From contig NZ_LMLW01000014.1 in assembly GCF_001422045.1 (NCBI RefSeq), positions 1 to 64,000 of the forward strand: a stretch of DNA of 64,000 nucleotides, read 5' to 3'. The stretch comes from Sphingomonas sp. Leaf242 (GTDB taxonomy: Bacteria > Pseudomonadota > Alphaproteobacteria > Sphingomonadales > Sphingomonadaceae). The position numbers and the translations under genes were made by a program. Below are positions 51,571 to 61,076 of the stretch, piece after piece (position 1 is the first letter of the stretch; every line of letters begins with the position of its first letter). The notes below the pieces were generated by a model. The model searched no databases and was not told the origin of the DNA. It saw only the letters and a program-made list of their open reading frames with translations.

Positions 51571-51599
51571 CCGGCCTTTTATCACTAAGGTACACACAC

Positions 51600-52910
51600 T
51601 TGCGGATCGGCATAGATGGCTACAATTTGGCAATGCCGCACGGTACCGGAATCGCCACATACGGACTGATGCTTGCCCGCACGTTGCATGCGATGGAGCA
51701 TCGGGTCGATGGTATATTCGGCCTCGACATCTCCGGTCCTGTCGACCAGCGCGAGACCCTGTTCTACGATCGTCTCGCCCGGCCCAGCGAACGACGTTCA
51801 CGACGAAAAGGTCTTGGCCGTCTGCTGTCTACGTTCGGTGCAGCGCGTGGGCTGGAAATGCATCAGGTGCCATCCGGCACGGTCGACACACGCGCTTTGG
51901 CAGGGCTGTTGGCGGATTTCGATACCTTATGGAGCAGCGGTCATCTGTTCGAACGCGCACATGCCTATTTTCGTGCGACCGGCCGCTTCGCGCGCCTGCG
52001 CATGCCGAATCCCCCCGACATCATGCATTGGACCTACCCGATACCGGTCGTCCTGGAGGGAGCGCGCAACGTCTATACTTTGCATGACCTCGTACCGTTA
52101 CGACTACCGTTCGCAACGCTCGATGAGAAACGGGTCTATCGGTCTTTGATCGACGGCTGTGCATTACACGCGGACGCAATCTGCACCGTTTCTGAAGCCA
52201 GCCGGAACGATATCCTCGATTTGCTTGCAATCGATCCTGATAAGGTTGTGAACACCTATCAGGTGTCCCCGATGGAAAGCGAAATCCTCGACGAAGATCC
52301 TGATGAATCCGCGCGCAAGATAGATGCTATTTTCGGGCTCCCGAAAAACGGATATTTTCTGTACTTCGGCGCAATCGAGCCCAAGAAAAACCTCGGTCGC
52401 TTGATCGAGGCGTATCTCTCTCTCGGCACCGAGACACCGCTCGTCATCGTGGCAGCGCGGTCATGGCAAAGCGAGGCGGAGCTGGTTCTGCTGCCGCGGG
52501 CCGACGATATGGCAAGCCCCCGTCACGCTCATCTCGAGCGGCGGATCATCCAGATCGATTATCTGCCCCGTCATCTGCTGATGCGGTTGTTGCGCGGCGC
52601 GCGCGCGCTGGCCTTTCCATCGCTGTACGAGGGGTTCGGACTGCCGGTGCACGAGGCGATGCTGTTGGGCGTGCCCGTCCTGTCGGCGAAAACCGGATCG
52701 CTGCCAGAAGTCGTCGGGGATGCGGGGGTGCTGGTCGATCCGTACGACATAGCCGCGATTTCGGCGGGACTGCGTCGGCTGGACGAAGACCCGGCACTGC
52801 GTGCTAGACTGTCGGATCGCGGTATGATCCAGGCATCGCGATTTTCGTCCGATCGCTACCAGAGCGCCCTGAGTGCGTTATATCGCAAAGCCTTGAGTAT
52901 GCCCTTATGA
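51600..52910 (+). CDS. Glycosyltransferase family 1/4 (GT-B), TTG start
   Basis: The 436-residue enzyme shares blocks with its upstream neighbour: IDGYNLAMPHGTGIATYGLMLARTL, IMHWTYPIPVVLEGARNVYTLHDLVPL and FPSLYEGFGLPVHEAMLLGVPVLSAK. A TTG at 51600 is used, since it directly precedes RIGIDGYN and TAAGG lies 8 bp upstream. Its stop overlaps the next start by 4 bp (TTATGA). It is probably paired with the previous enzyme in a common repeat. Confidence 0.85.
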   Translation: MRIGIDGYNLAMPHGTGIATYGLMLARTLHAMEHRVDGIFGLDISGPVDQRETLFYDRLARPSERRSRRKGLGRLLSTFGAARGLEMHQVPSGTVDTRALAGLLADFDTLWSSGHLFERAHAYFRATGRFARLRMPNPPDIMHWTYPIPVVLEGARNVYTLHDLVPLRLPFATLDEKRVYRSLIDGCALHADAICTVSEASRNDILDLLAIDPDKVVNTYQVSPMESEILDEDPDESARKIDAIFGLPKNGYFLYFGAIEPKKNLGRLIEAYLSLGTETPLVIVAARSWQSEAELVLLPRADDMASPRHAHLERRIIQIDYLPRHLLMRLLRGARALAFPSLYEGFGLPVHEAMLLGVPVLSAKTGSLPEVVGDAGVLVDPYDIAAISAGLRRLDEDPALRARLSDRGMIQASRFSSDRYQSALSALYRKALSMPL

Positions 52911-54184
52911 TTAAAAGCGTTGCCCTCGAGCGCTCCGATCCCCCTTCGGACCGACTCAGCTTTCTGCCCGTGGATCCTTTTGCGGCGAAGCGGGACATAT
53001 CCAGTCGCGTGACCGGGCTTGGCGGCCCGCATCCGAGCGACGATCCAGGCTATGTCTTTCAGTCGCTCGATATCTATCCCGTCGTCGGACCGGTGCGTTT
53101 TACGCTTCACTTTCACCAGCTGGTCGCAACCACCGGCACGCTGACCGTGCAGATACGCGTGGCGTCCTCCTACCCCGGAACAGTGTCTATTCCGATCAAG
53201 ACCGTAACGGTCCCGTTGCCTGAACTTGCCCAGAACGATGGTGTGTTCGTCGTCGAGATCATCAGTCGCCGTAACATGGTCTATACGATAGGCGGCAGGA
53301 TCGATGACGAGACCGATAGCAGTGCTGCGGCCTTGAGCCTGTCCGTCGACCCCCGAGAGCGCGACGTGCCCTTGCCGAACTCGAAGGCGGTTAGGTCGCT
53401 GGCGGCGCCCGCAGTCATTCCGATTGAAAAGTTCGTTCCGCGACCCGAGCTGGCCACGATGCAGCCCGCGCTGCTTGCCCGGCCAGTATCGCAGGCGATG
53501 ACCGAGCGACAACGGCGGGACCCGCTGGTTGAAGCTTGGGATACCGCGCTTCATCAGCCCGATGGCACGGATATAGAGCGGTGGCAGAACGCATTCGTTT
53601 TGCAGGCGCTGCATTATTATGGCGTCAGCACCGATAGCGGGTCGGCGCTGTGCATCAGCGGCAGGCGGCAACCATTGCCCAGCTATCTTGCCGGTCGCGG
53701 ATGCAAGGTTTTGGTGGCTGCCGGGCACCACAGCGATCTACCCGAGGGCGATCCCGGGTTGGCCTTGGAACGCCTGCTCTATCCCGATCTCTGCGCGTCG
53801 ACACGATTTTTTGATGCGGTCGATCAGACTGTGTTCGAGAATTTGGCGATTCCGTCGGGGCTGTCGAAATTCGACTTTATGTGGTCGATCGATGTGACCG
53901 CTGGACCGGATGCGCGGATGCACTTTCCGCACATGCTGCGCGCAAGCTTCGATTACCTGCAGCTCGGGGGCGTTGCGGTCCATATTCTGCAATATTCAGG
54001 CGAAATCGGCGCTGCTCCTGATCCAAACTCGGCAAGCTATGGACGTGCGGAGATCGAGCGCTTGGCATTGTCCCTGATCGCGGACGGCCAGGAAGTCGCG
54101 CAGCTCAAGTTCGACGTGGATCAGCCGGACACGCCGGGCGATCGGCATATTCCCTTTGCCTTGATAGCTCGCCGGGTTCGATAG
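52907..54184 (+). CDS. Unassigned capsule-cluster protein with methyltransferase-like C-terminus
   Basis: The 425-residue product has no clear family. Residues about 50-150 are beta-rich (VRFTLHFHQLVATTGTLTVQIRVASSYPG). The C-terminal half reads LCISGRRQPLPSYLAGRGCKVLVAAGHHSD and KFDFMWSIDVTAGPDARMHFPHMLRASFDYLQLGGVAVHILQYSG, resembling a methyltransferase-type Rossmann fold without the acidic SAM loop. It overlaps the preceding GT by 4 bp, so it is likely to work with it. It may be a binding or inactive enzyme domain. Confidence 0.55.
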   Translation: MIKSVALERSDPPSDRLSFLPVDPFAAKRDISSRVTGLGGPHPSDDPGYVFQSLDIYPVVGPVRFTLHFHQLVATTGTLTVQIRVASSYPGTVSIPIKTVTVPLPELAQNDGVFVVEIISRRNMVYTIGGRIDDETDSSAAALSLSVDPRERDVPLPNSKAVRSLAAPAVIPIEKFVPRPELATMQPALLARPVSQAMTERQRRDPLVEAWDTALHQPDGTDIERWQNAFVLQALHYYGVSTDSGSALCISGRRQPLPSYLAGRGCKVLVAAGHHSDLPEGDPGLALERLLYPDLCASTRFFDAVDQTVFENLAIPSGLSKFDFMWSIDVTAGPDARMHFPHMLRASFDYLQLGGVAVHILQYSGEIGAAPDPNSASYGRAEIERLALSLIADGQEVAQLKFDVDQPDTPGDRHIPFALIARRVR

Positions 54185-54225
54185 TCCGGCGAGCTATCAG
54201 CGGTGGTCGTTTCTCGTGTCGGCGA

Positions 54226-55407
54226 TCAGGCGGTATGCTCTCGAACGCCTGCCGCAATCAGCCAACCAATGCTGTAGATAAGCAATAGTGCCAGGAAAAC
54301 GGTCAGCACGATCCGGCCCCGCTGGGGATAGAGCGATTTGACGGGAACATTGGCATCGACGATCCGCACCAGATACAGTTGCTGGCGCTGGGCACGATCG
54401 CGAGCCTGGGCAAACGCCGCAGCAGCCGCCTCGTACCGCTTTCCCGCAAATTCCTGGCGGAGGCGTAGATCCTCATACCCCCCCAAATTGTTCGCGATAC
54501 TGGAACTTTGGCTTGCTGAACTTCCAGCCAAGCGGCCTGACTGTGCCGCCAATTGCGCTTGCAGCGAGCGTACCTGGCGCGATAGCGCGACATATTGCGG
54601 ACTGGACCGACTGATGAAGGCCCCTGCCGTTTCGAGCTGCGCTTGTGCAGCCGCCAAATTCGCCCGCAGCGTGGATACCAAGCCGATCTGAGCCTTGCCC
54701 GATCCTTCGGGATCGATGTCGGCCTTATCCTGGCGATAGGCCGTCAAATTGTCCTGGACCTCGGCCGCTGCGACTTCGGCTTCTTGGAGCTGACGTCGTG
54801 ACGAGGCGATCGCATCGTTATAGCTGCGTGCGTTCATCGCATTGACCCGCTGCTCGCCCATCACGAGCAGACTGCGGATAATCGCATAGGCGTCACCGGG
54901 GCGGAAGGCGCGCACCGTCAACGTCGTAATTCCGGTGTCGTGATCGGTCCGTGCCCTTACCTTGCCATCGTAATATTTCAGCAAGCTCTCGGGCGTCGGA
55001 TCTTCCGTACGCAGTCGGCTGAGCGGATCGATTTCGGGGCGGCGAAACCTGCTGACCAAGCCGACATCCCGACGCAGTTTTTCGACCGCATCGTGAGACT
55101 GAAGATAGTCCGTGACGCTGGCTGCGTCGCCAGCACCGCCGCCCATTCCCGACAGACCAAGAAGCTGGCCAAAACCGGAAGGCCCCGAGGACGGTGCATC
55201 AGCCGACCGCACGACGAAATGCGCTTCTGACTCGTATTGATCCGAGGCGATCAGGTAGTAATAGCCCGAAAGCAAAAGGGTTGGCAGTACGACGATAAGC
55301 ATCATCATTCGCCGCTTGCGAATAAAATCCTTTATGTGCGTCCATAATGTCGGCCGCTCCTCGGGGGCGAGCTCCAGCGCCGGGGCAAAGATACCATGCA
55401 GGGTCAT
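54226..55407 (-). CDS. kpsE: KpsE-like capsule export inner-membrane protein
   Basis: The 393-residue product has two membrane helices (residues about 36-54 MMLIVVLPTLLLSGYYYL and the C-terminal LTVFLALLLIYSIGWLIAAG), and between them a periplasmic coiled-coil domain. This is the PCP-3/KpsE layout for ABC-type capsule export, distinct from the Wzc-type kinase fusion at the left. It connects the KpsMT transporter to the KpsD channel. It precedes the KpsM gene with a 33-bp gap. Confidence 0.88.
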   Translation of the reverse strand: MTLHGIFAPALELAPEERPTLWTHIKDFIRKRRMMMLIVVLPTLLLSGYYYLIASDQYESEAHFVVRSADAPSSGPSGFGQLLGLSGMGGGAGDAASVTDYLQSHDAVEKLRRDVGLVSRFRRPEIDPLSRLRTEDPTPESLLKYYDGKVRARTDHDTGITTLTVRAFRPGDAYAIIRSLLVMGEQRVNAMNARSYNDAIASSRRQLQEAEVAAAEVQDNLTAYRQDKADIDPEGSGKAQIGLVSTLRANLAAAQAQLETAGAFISRSSPQYVALSRQVRSLQAQLAAQSGRLAGSSASQSSSIANNLGGYEDLRLRQEFAGKRYEAAAAAFAQARDRAQRQQLYLVRIVDANVPVKSLYPQRGRIVLTVFLALLLIYSIGWLIAAGVREHTA

Positions 55408-55440
55408 GCGATTAACTCTCGAATTCGTGCCGGCGCGCGC

Positions 55441-56274
55441 TCAGCTGAGGTGTATGCGGTTTCGAACTGCTCGTAAGGCAATCAAGCCAAATAAATTAAG
55501 GACAAGTGTCCAAGCTGTCATGTAAACAAAATCGACATATTCGAGTGTTGCGGACTCGAACTGTCCATACCGGACGAGTTCAAACATTTGCGGAAATGGA
55601 TTGTAGAGGAGATAGTGGCGATAGGGCTCGGGTATCCAAGATACCTGATAGAAGGCCGCGGATAGCGGAATCATAAAATAGCTGAAAGGATGAACTAATC
55701 TCTCAAGCAGGGTATTATCATGCGTTCCGCCAACGATAATTGTCGACAAGCCGAACGAGAAGAAGAAAATATAGGCAATCCCTGCAAGCAGCATGAGCGG
55801 TCGGGCTGGAAAATCGGCAAACCCGATTGCGATTATCAAGCTGAGCAAGATCGTGAATGCGACGAACGTACCGGCAGCTTCCAACAATGCTCGCGCCAAA
55901 GCGATATCGAAAACCGTCACCATGCGATGATAGAGAAGTGGCAGATTGCTGTGCAGCGTCCCTTCCGCCCGGTTGACGATGCCGCGAAACATGATGAAGA
56001 TCGTATAGCCGACTACCGTCAGCGCGACAGGGTTAATGGTACCCTCGTGCGCCGTTTGACCGCTGTGAAGCAGTGCGATGATGCTTCCCAGCATCAGGGG
56101 CTCTGCGATCAGCCACAGATAACCGATGTTCTCGCGACCATAGCGGGTGTGGAGTTCGCGCATGAGCACGGCACCGATCACCCTGCCTTGCACGGCCAAT
56201 GCACGGCGCCAAGAGAATTTGGTCGCCGGGTTTACCAAGCCGCTCATCTCGCTTCGACTTTCATCATCTTCCAT
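55441..56274 (-). CDS. kpsM: Capsule ABC transporter permease KpsM-like
   Basis: The 277-residue protein has six hydrophobic segments in the ABC-2 permease pattern (MRELHTRYGRENIGYLWLIAEP, typical of KpsM/Wzm N-termini; GFADFPARPLMLLAGIAYIFFF; LLYNPFPQMFELVRYGQF near the end). It exports the polysaccharide across the inner membrane with KpsT. ATG 56274. An intergenic gap of 193 bp separates it from rmlA. Confidence 0.9.
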   Translation of the reverse strand: MEDDESRSEMSGLVNPATKFSWRRALAVQGRVIGAVLMRELHTRYGRENIGYLWLIAEPLMLGSIIALLHSGQTAHEGTINPVALTVVGYTIFIMFRGIVNRAEGTLHSNLPLLYHRMVTVFDIALARALLEAAGTFVAFTILLSLIIAIGFADFPARPLMLLAGIAYIFFFSFGLSTIIVGGTHDNTLLERLVHPFSYFMIPLSAAFYQVSWIPEPYRHYLLYNPFPQMFELVRYGQFESATLEYVDFVYMTAWTLVLNLFGLIALRAVRNRIHLS

Positions 56275-56467
56275 CCAGATTCAGGGCTGAGCGTACGACC
56301 GATCGGGACGTCCGCACTCGCCAAGATCCGTGGACCGAAATGCCTGTATCGCAAGCGTCGCGCAGTTTCATCACGCAAAGTGGCTCGGCATGAACGCACC
56401 TGGTCGGCAGCCCGACCGTCGGCCAACGGGTCGAAGACTGTTTCCCTCGTTTTTCCTAAGTCGCGGA

Positions 56468-57337
56468 TCAGTCGCCATCGACGGCATTTAAAATGGCGCG
56501 ACCATAAGCGGTTTTCTTGAACCGCTCACCGGCTGCACGCGCCTGATCGGCAGTGATGAAGCCTCGTTCGTAAGCGATTTCCTCAAGGCATGCGATCTGG
56601 ATGCCCTGACGGTGCTGGATGGTCCGGACGAACTCGCTCGCCTCGAGCAGGCTGTCGTGCGTGCCGGTATCGAGCCAAGCATAGCCGCGGCCCATCTGTT
56701 CGACGAACAGGTCGCCAGCGTCCATGTAGATGCGGTTGAGGTCGGTGATCTCGAGTTCGCCGCGGGCCGACGGTTTGAGGTCGCGGGCAAATTGCACGAC
56801 CCGATTGTCGTAGAAATACAGGCCAGTGACTGCATGATGCGACTTGGGCTTTGCCGGCTTTTCCTCGAGGCTAACGGCTTTGCCGCCTTCACCGAACTCG
56901 ACGACGCCGTAACGCTCGGGATCCTCGACGCGGTAGGAGAATACCGTCGCGCAACCCTTGCGCGCGACCGCGCTCGCCAGCAGGTCGGTCAGGTGCGCGC
57001 CGAAGAAGATGTTGTCGCCAAGCACGAGCGCAACATCATCGTCACCGATGAAGTCCGCGCCGATCGTGAACGCCTGGGCCAAGCCCTCTGGCTTGGGCTG
57101 TTCGGCGTAGGCGATCGCCAGGCCGAGTGCCGCACCGTCAGCGAACAGGCTCTTGTAATTGCCGATAAATTCGGGGCTCGAGATGATCAGGATGTCGCGG
57201 ATGCCGGCGAGCATCAGCACCGACAGCGGATAATAGATCATCGGCTTGTCGTAGACCGGCAGCAGCTGCTTGTTCACGGCCAGCGTCGCCGGATGCAGTC
57301 GCGTGCCCGAACCGCCTGCGAGAATGATGCCCTTCAT
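56468..57337 (-). CDS. rmlA: Glucose-1-phosphate thymidylyltransferase
   Basis: The 289-residue enzyme makes dTDP-glucose from dTTP and Glc-1-P. The N-terminus is KGIILAGGSGTRLHPATLAVNKQLLPVYDKPMIYYPLSVLM, the nucleotidyltransferase loop. LVLGDNIFFG, VVEF, VSLEEKPAKPKSHHAVTGLYFYD and AWLDTGTHDSLLEASEFV are all as in RmlA. It is the last gene in rmlCBDA, overlapping rmlD by 4 bp. Confidence 0.95.
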   Translation of the reverse strand: MKGIILAGGSGTRLHPATLAVNKQLLPVYDKPMIYYPLSVLMLAGIRDILIISSPEFIGNYKSLFADGAALGLAIAYAEQPKPEGLAQAFTIGADFIGDDDVALVLGDNIFFGAHLTDLLASAVARKGCATVFSYRVEDPERYGVVEFGEGGKAVSLEEKPAKPKSHHAVTGLYFYDNRVVQFARDLKPSARGELEITDLNRIYMDAGDLFVEQMGRGYAWLDTGTHDSLLEASEFVRTIQHRQGIQIACLEEIAYERGFITADQARAAGERFKKTAYGRAILNAVDGD

Positions 57338-58263
57338 CGGGAAATGTCCTTCTTGGGGGCCCCGAGCAGTTCGTCGAGGATGTTGCCGAGCGCGGTCTGC
57401 CAGGCCGGGGGATGGATGTCGTAGTCGCGCGTGATCGCGTCGTGGCTGAGCAGCGAATTCGCCGGGCGCGTCGCAGGCGTCGGATATTCGGCGGTGGTTA
57501 TGCCCTGCACTTCGGCGCGGGCACCGCCGCGCACCGCACTCTGTGCGAAGATCTCGCGCGCGAAACCGGCCCAGGTGACCGCACCGGCATTGCTGAAATG
57601 ATAGGTGCCGGTGGGGGCGGCGGGATCCTCGACGAGGCGCATCGCGATCGTCGCGAGTGCGGCTGCCAGATCGGCCGCGGACGTCGGGCTGCCGTGCTGG
57701 TCGTCGACCACGCGCAGTGTCGGGTTGGTCGCGCCGACGCGCAGCATCGTCTTGACGAAGTTGCTGCCGTGCGCGCTGACCACCCACGCGGTGCGGACGA
57801 TCGCGTGGCGGGCGCCCGACGTCCGTACCGCCAGTTCGCCCCCAAGCTTCGACGCACCGTAGACGCCGAGCGGGGCGACCGGATCGGTCACCTCCCAGGC
57901 GCCGTCGCGCGCGCCGTCGAAGACGTAGTCGGTCGAGACTTGGACGATCGGGATACCGGCCTTCGCACAGCCTTCCGCAAACGCCGCGGGCGCCAGCGCG
58001 TTGACCGCCCAGGCAGTAACGATGTCACTCTCGGCCTTGTCGACGGCGGTATAGGCGCCGGCGGAGATCACCGCCGCCCAAGGTTCGGACGCGACCATCG
58101 CGGCGATCGCAGTGGTATCGCGCAGGTCGAGGTCGTCGATGTCGATCGCGGTGACCGCCCAGCCCTCCGGCCAGGAATAGCGCTTCAGTTCGGTACCGAG
58201 CTGGCCGTTCCCGCCGGTGACCAGGATCTGCTTAACGCCGCCAGCCCGAGGGGCGTCAGTCAT
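57334..58263 (-). CDS. rmlD: dTDP-4-dehydrorhamnose reductase
   Basis: The 309-residue short-chain reductase reduces dTDP-4-keto-rhamnose with NAD(P)H, giving dTDP-L-rhamnose. It has the cofactor loop LVTGGNGQLGTELKRY, the catalytic Tyr-Lys in VYGASKLGGELAV, and STDYVFDG. Both ends overlap neighbours by 4 bp. Confidence 0.94.
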   Translation of the reverse strand: MTDAPRAGGVKQILVTGGNGQLGTELKRYSWPEGWAVTAIDIDDLDLRDTTAIAAMVASEPWAAVISAGAYTAVDKAESDIVTAWAVNALAPAAFAEGCAKAGIPIVQVSTDYVFDGARDGAWEVTDPVAPLGVYGASKLGGELAVRTSGARHAIVRTAWVVSAHGSNFVKTMLRVGATNPTLRVVDDQHGSPTSAADLAAALATIAMRLVEDPAAPTGTYHFSNAGAVTWAGFAREIFAQSAVRGGARAEVQGITTAEYPTPATRPANSLLSHDAITRDYDIHPPAWQTALGNILDELLGAPKKDISR

Positions 58264-59315
58264 ACCGAGAGTCCGCGGCGCTGGTCGGCGCTGTGCTCAG
58301 CGACGATCGCTTCCCACCAGTCCTGGTTGTCGAGATACCAGGCGACGGTCTTCTCGATGCCGGTCTCGAACGTCTCGGTCGGCGTCCAGCCGAGCTCGTC
58401 CCTGATCCGCGTCGCGTCGATCGCATAGCGCTTGTCGTGGCCGGGCCGGTCGGCGACATAGGCGATCTGCGTCGCATAGGACTGGCCATCGGCGCGCGGG
58501 CGCAGCCGGTCGAGGATCGCGCAGACGGTCTTCACGACCTCGAGGTTCTGCTTCTCGTTGTTGCCACCGACATTGTAGGTCCGGCCGGGCTCGCCCTTTT
58601 CGAACACCGCATGCAGCGCACGGACGTGGTCTTCGACGAACAGCCAGTCGCGGACCTGGTCGCCCTTGCCATAGACCGGCAGGTCGGCACCCGCGAGCGC
58701 CTTGACGATCATCAGCGGCACCAGCTTTTCGGGGAAGTGATAGGGCCCGTAATTGTTCGAGCAGTTGGTGATCAGCACCGGCAGCCCGAAGGTGTGACCC
58801 CAGGCGCTGACGAGATGGTCGGAGCCCGCCTTCGATGCCGAATAGGGCGAGCGCGGATCGTACGGCGTCTCCTCGGTGAACAGCCCGGTATCGCCGAGCG
58901 AGCCGTAAACCTCGTCGGTCGAGATGTGATGGAACCGGAAGCGCTCGCGAGCCGCCTCCTCGAGCGACAGCCAATAGGCGCGCGCTTCGGCGAGCATCGT
59001 GTAGGTACCGACGACATTGGTCTGGACGAACGCGCCGGGGCCGTCGATCGAGCGATCGACATGGCTCTCGGCCGCCAGATGCGTGATCACGTCGGGCTTG
59101 AACTCGGCGATTGCCGCGCGGACCGCCTCGGCGTCACAGATGTCGCCCTGGACGAAGCGGTAGCGGTTCGACTGCGCGACCCGCTCGACCGTCGTCAGCG
59201 TGCCGGCATAGGTCAGCTTGTCGAAGTTGAGCACCTCGTACTGCGTGTTTTCCAGCAGATGGCGGACGAGCGCCGAGCCGATGAAGCCGGCCCCGCCGGT
59301 GACGAAAATGCGCAT
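58260..59315 (-). CDS. rmlB: dTDP-glucose 4,6-dehydratase
   Basis: The 351-residue enzyme dehydrates dTDP-glucose to the 4-keto-6-deoxy sugar. It has MRIFVTGGAGFIGSALVRHL for NAD, ISTDEVYGSL and the catalytic YSASKAGSDHLVSAW, plus PYHFPEKLVPLMIVKAL. Overlap with rmlD is 4 bp; the gap to rmlC is 11 bp. Confidence 0.95.
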   Translation of the reverse strand: MRIFVTGGAGFIGSALVRHLLENTQYEVLNFDKLTYAGTLTTVERVAQSNRYRFVQGDICDAEAVRAAIAEFKPDVITHLAAESHVDRSIDGPGAFVQTNVVGTYTMLAEARAYWLSLEEAARERFRFHHISTDEVYGSLGDTGLFTEETPYDPRSPYSASKAGSDHLVSAWGHTFGLPVLITNCSNNYGPYHFPEKLVPLMIVKALAGADLPVYGKGDQVRDWLFVEDHVRALHAVFEKGEPGRTYNVGGNNEKQNLEVVKTVCAILDRLRPRADGQSYATQIAYVADRPGHDKRYAIDATRIRDELGWTPTETFETGIEKTVAWYLDNQDWWEAIVAEHSADQRRGLSV

Positions 59316-59326
59316 CGGTCTATCCT

Positions 59327-59899
59327 TCAGACGAGCGGGCCGAGTGGGCGGCCGTCATAGGGGAATGGGCTGTCGAAATCGGCGAGCAGCGGCTGGACCT
59401 GATCCTTCGCGCTCAGCTCGGGCGTGGTGCCGGCGGGTATTGGCCAGGCAATGCCGATCGCGGGGTCATCCCAGCGTACACCACCATCGGCTTCCGGTGC
59501 GTAGGTATCCGAGCATTTGTATGTCACTTCGCAATTGGCTTCGAGCGTCACGAAACCATGCGCAAAGCCGATCGGGATGAAAAGCTGATGACCGTTTTCA
59601 GCGGACAGCTCGGCCCCGACCCACTGCCCGTAAGTCGGGGATTCCTGACGCACATCGACCGCGACGTCGAAGATCCGCCCTCGGACGCACCGGACCAACT
59701 TGTCCTGCCCACGGGGGGGGGTCTGAAAGTGCAAGCCGCGCAGGGTAAACGCCGGTACCGACAGCGAGTGATTGTCCTGCACGAAGGTGCATGAGATGCC
59801 CCGATCCGAAAATGCTGGCACCGAGTATACCTCGGTGAACCAGCCACGGGAGTCGCCGAAACGACGGGGTGCGATGAGCTTTACCGGTGAGTAGTCCAC
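59327..59899 (-). CDS. rmlC: dTDP-4-dehydrorhamnose 3,5-epimerase
   Basis: The 190-residue cupin epimerises C3 and C5 of the keto-sugar. Typical motifs are present: DSRGWFTEVYS, FVQDNHSLSVPAFTLRGLHFQ with the catalytic His, GRIFDVAVDVR and IPIGFAHGFVTL. It is the first gene of the rml operon. Its promoter should lie in the 300 bp to the right. Confidence 0.94.
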   Translation of the reverse strand: MDYSPVKLIAPRRFGDSRGWFTEVYSVPAFSDRGISCTFVQDNHSLSVPAFTLRGLHFQTPPRGQDKLVRCVRGRIFDVAVDVRQESPTYGQWVGAELSAENGHQLFIPIGFAHGFVTLEANCEVTYKCSDTYAPEADGGVRWDDPAIGIAWPIPAGTTPELSAKDQVQPLLADFDSPFPYDGRPLGPLV

Positions 59900-60216
59900 T
59901 CGCCCCTATAAGGGGACGCGATAATTGATGGCAATCTTTCTCGGTCATGTGGGTGATTTGACATGTTTGTAACGGTCCTTCGTGTGGAATGGCTGTAGGT
60001 CGTCCCGCAAAGCGAACCCGCTGCGGTACCCTCTGGATGTCCCGCCGGATGTCGTTTGGCTAACCGAAATTTAACGAAGCTAAAATATCGGGAACCAAGT
60101 GGCGTGGCGAACCTGTGGCCCAAAAGCCACGCTTCGATTATTCTATGTTAGGCGGGGAACGTCCCGCCAGCGCCACGGTTTCAACGTCGTCTACCGTACC
60201 AATCAAGGATGTTTAC
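59900..60216. promoter_or_regulatory. Divergent intergenic region with a 5' hairpin
   Basis: This region separates rmlC and the beta-barrel gene. TTGACA at 59958-59963 is a possible -35 for the plus strand, but no good -10 at 17 bp was found. GGCGGG (60151-60156) and CCCGCC (60163-60168) can form a 6-bp hairpin with a GAACGT loop in the 5' leader of the barrel gene. AAGGAT at about 60205 is its Shine-Dalgarno. Confidence 0.45.
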
Positions 60217-60864
60217 ATGCGTAAAATCGTTGCGCTCTGCGCGATCGCGGGCTTTGCGGCCGTTGCTACCCCGGCCCTCGCACAGGATGCGACGCCGGAC
60301 ACGACCCAGACCACAACCGATACCGGCCCGACCTCGTTCCGCGGTTTCCGCATCGAAGGTAACGCTGGTGGCGATCGCTTCCAGTCGCAGGGCCGCCACG
60401 ACGACAAGTTCGGCTACGGCGCGAGCATCGGCTTCGACGGCCAGATCGGCGAGCGGATCGTGATCGGGCCGGAAGCGACCTACTGGCGTTCGAGCGGTTT
60501 CGGTGAAAACTGCACCGCTGGCGTTTCGGGCGGGTCGATCTGCCACAAGTCGTTCGAGGAATATGGCGTCGGCGTCCGCGCAGGCGTTCTGGTCGCACCG
60601 CAGCTGCTCGTGTTCGCCAAGGGCGGTTACGTGACCAACGAGCAGCGCAAGCGCTTCGACGCACCGGCCGGCCAGACGAGCTTCTACAACCACTTCAACA
60701 CCGACGGCTATCAGGTCGGCGGTGGCGTCGAAGCCTCGATGGCGAACCGCTTCCAGGGCCCGCTCTCGGGTCTCTACGTCAACGCGCAGTATGTCTACTC
60801 GCAGTATGACGACCACACCTCGCGTCAGCGCGTGATGGGCGGCATCGGTATCCGCTTCAAGTAA
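60217..60864 (+). CDS. Outer-membrane beta-barrel protein (OmpW/opacity-like)
   Basis: The 215-residue product has a signal peptide (MRKIVALCAIAGFAAVATPALAQ). Eight amphipathic strands (FRGFRIEGNAGGDRF; FGYGASIGFDGQI; VVIGPEATYWRSSGF; VGVRAGVLVAPQ...) lead to a C-terminal GGIGIRFK barrel end with aromatic Phe. It is typical of small opacity-type barrels in sphingomonads. Not evidently tied to capsule export. A hairpin terminator follows. Confidence 0.85.
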   Translation: MRKIVALCAIAGFAAVATPALAQDATPDTTQTTTDTGPTSFRGFRIEGNAGGDRFQSQGRHDDKFGYGASIGFDGQIGERIVIGPEATYWRSSGFGENCTAGVSGGSICHKSFEEYGVGVRAGVLVAPQLLVFAKGGYVTNEQRKRFDAPAGQTSFYNHFNTDGYQVGGGVEASMANRFQGPLSGLYVNAQYVYSQYDDHTSRQRVMGGIGIRFK

Positions 60865-60871
60865 GCGGTTG

Positions 60872-60903
60872 ACGCCATCGGTGGTCTCGACCGCCGATGG
60901 CGT
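60872..60903 (+). terminator. Rho-independent-like hairpin after the beta-barrel gene
   Basis: ACGCCATCGG (60872-60881) pairs with CCGATGGCGT (60894-60903), and the inner bases extend the stem to 14 bp with one wobble pair and a 4-nt loop. Only a short CTTT follows, so termination may be partial. It starts 8 bp after the stop codon. Confidence 0.7.
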
Positions 60904-61076
60904 AGCTTTGCCGACAGGCAATCTGCCGCTAGGGACGATCTCGCTAGCGGCAGCCGTGGCATTCCTCGGTAAGCCACATTCCGACGTGGTCCTGCGTTGG
61001 GTTTCGAGGACAGATACGTGCAATTTCCCTACCGGGCCTTTTGCCGGGTCGATCGCAAGATCGACGACCGTCGGCC

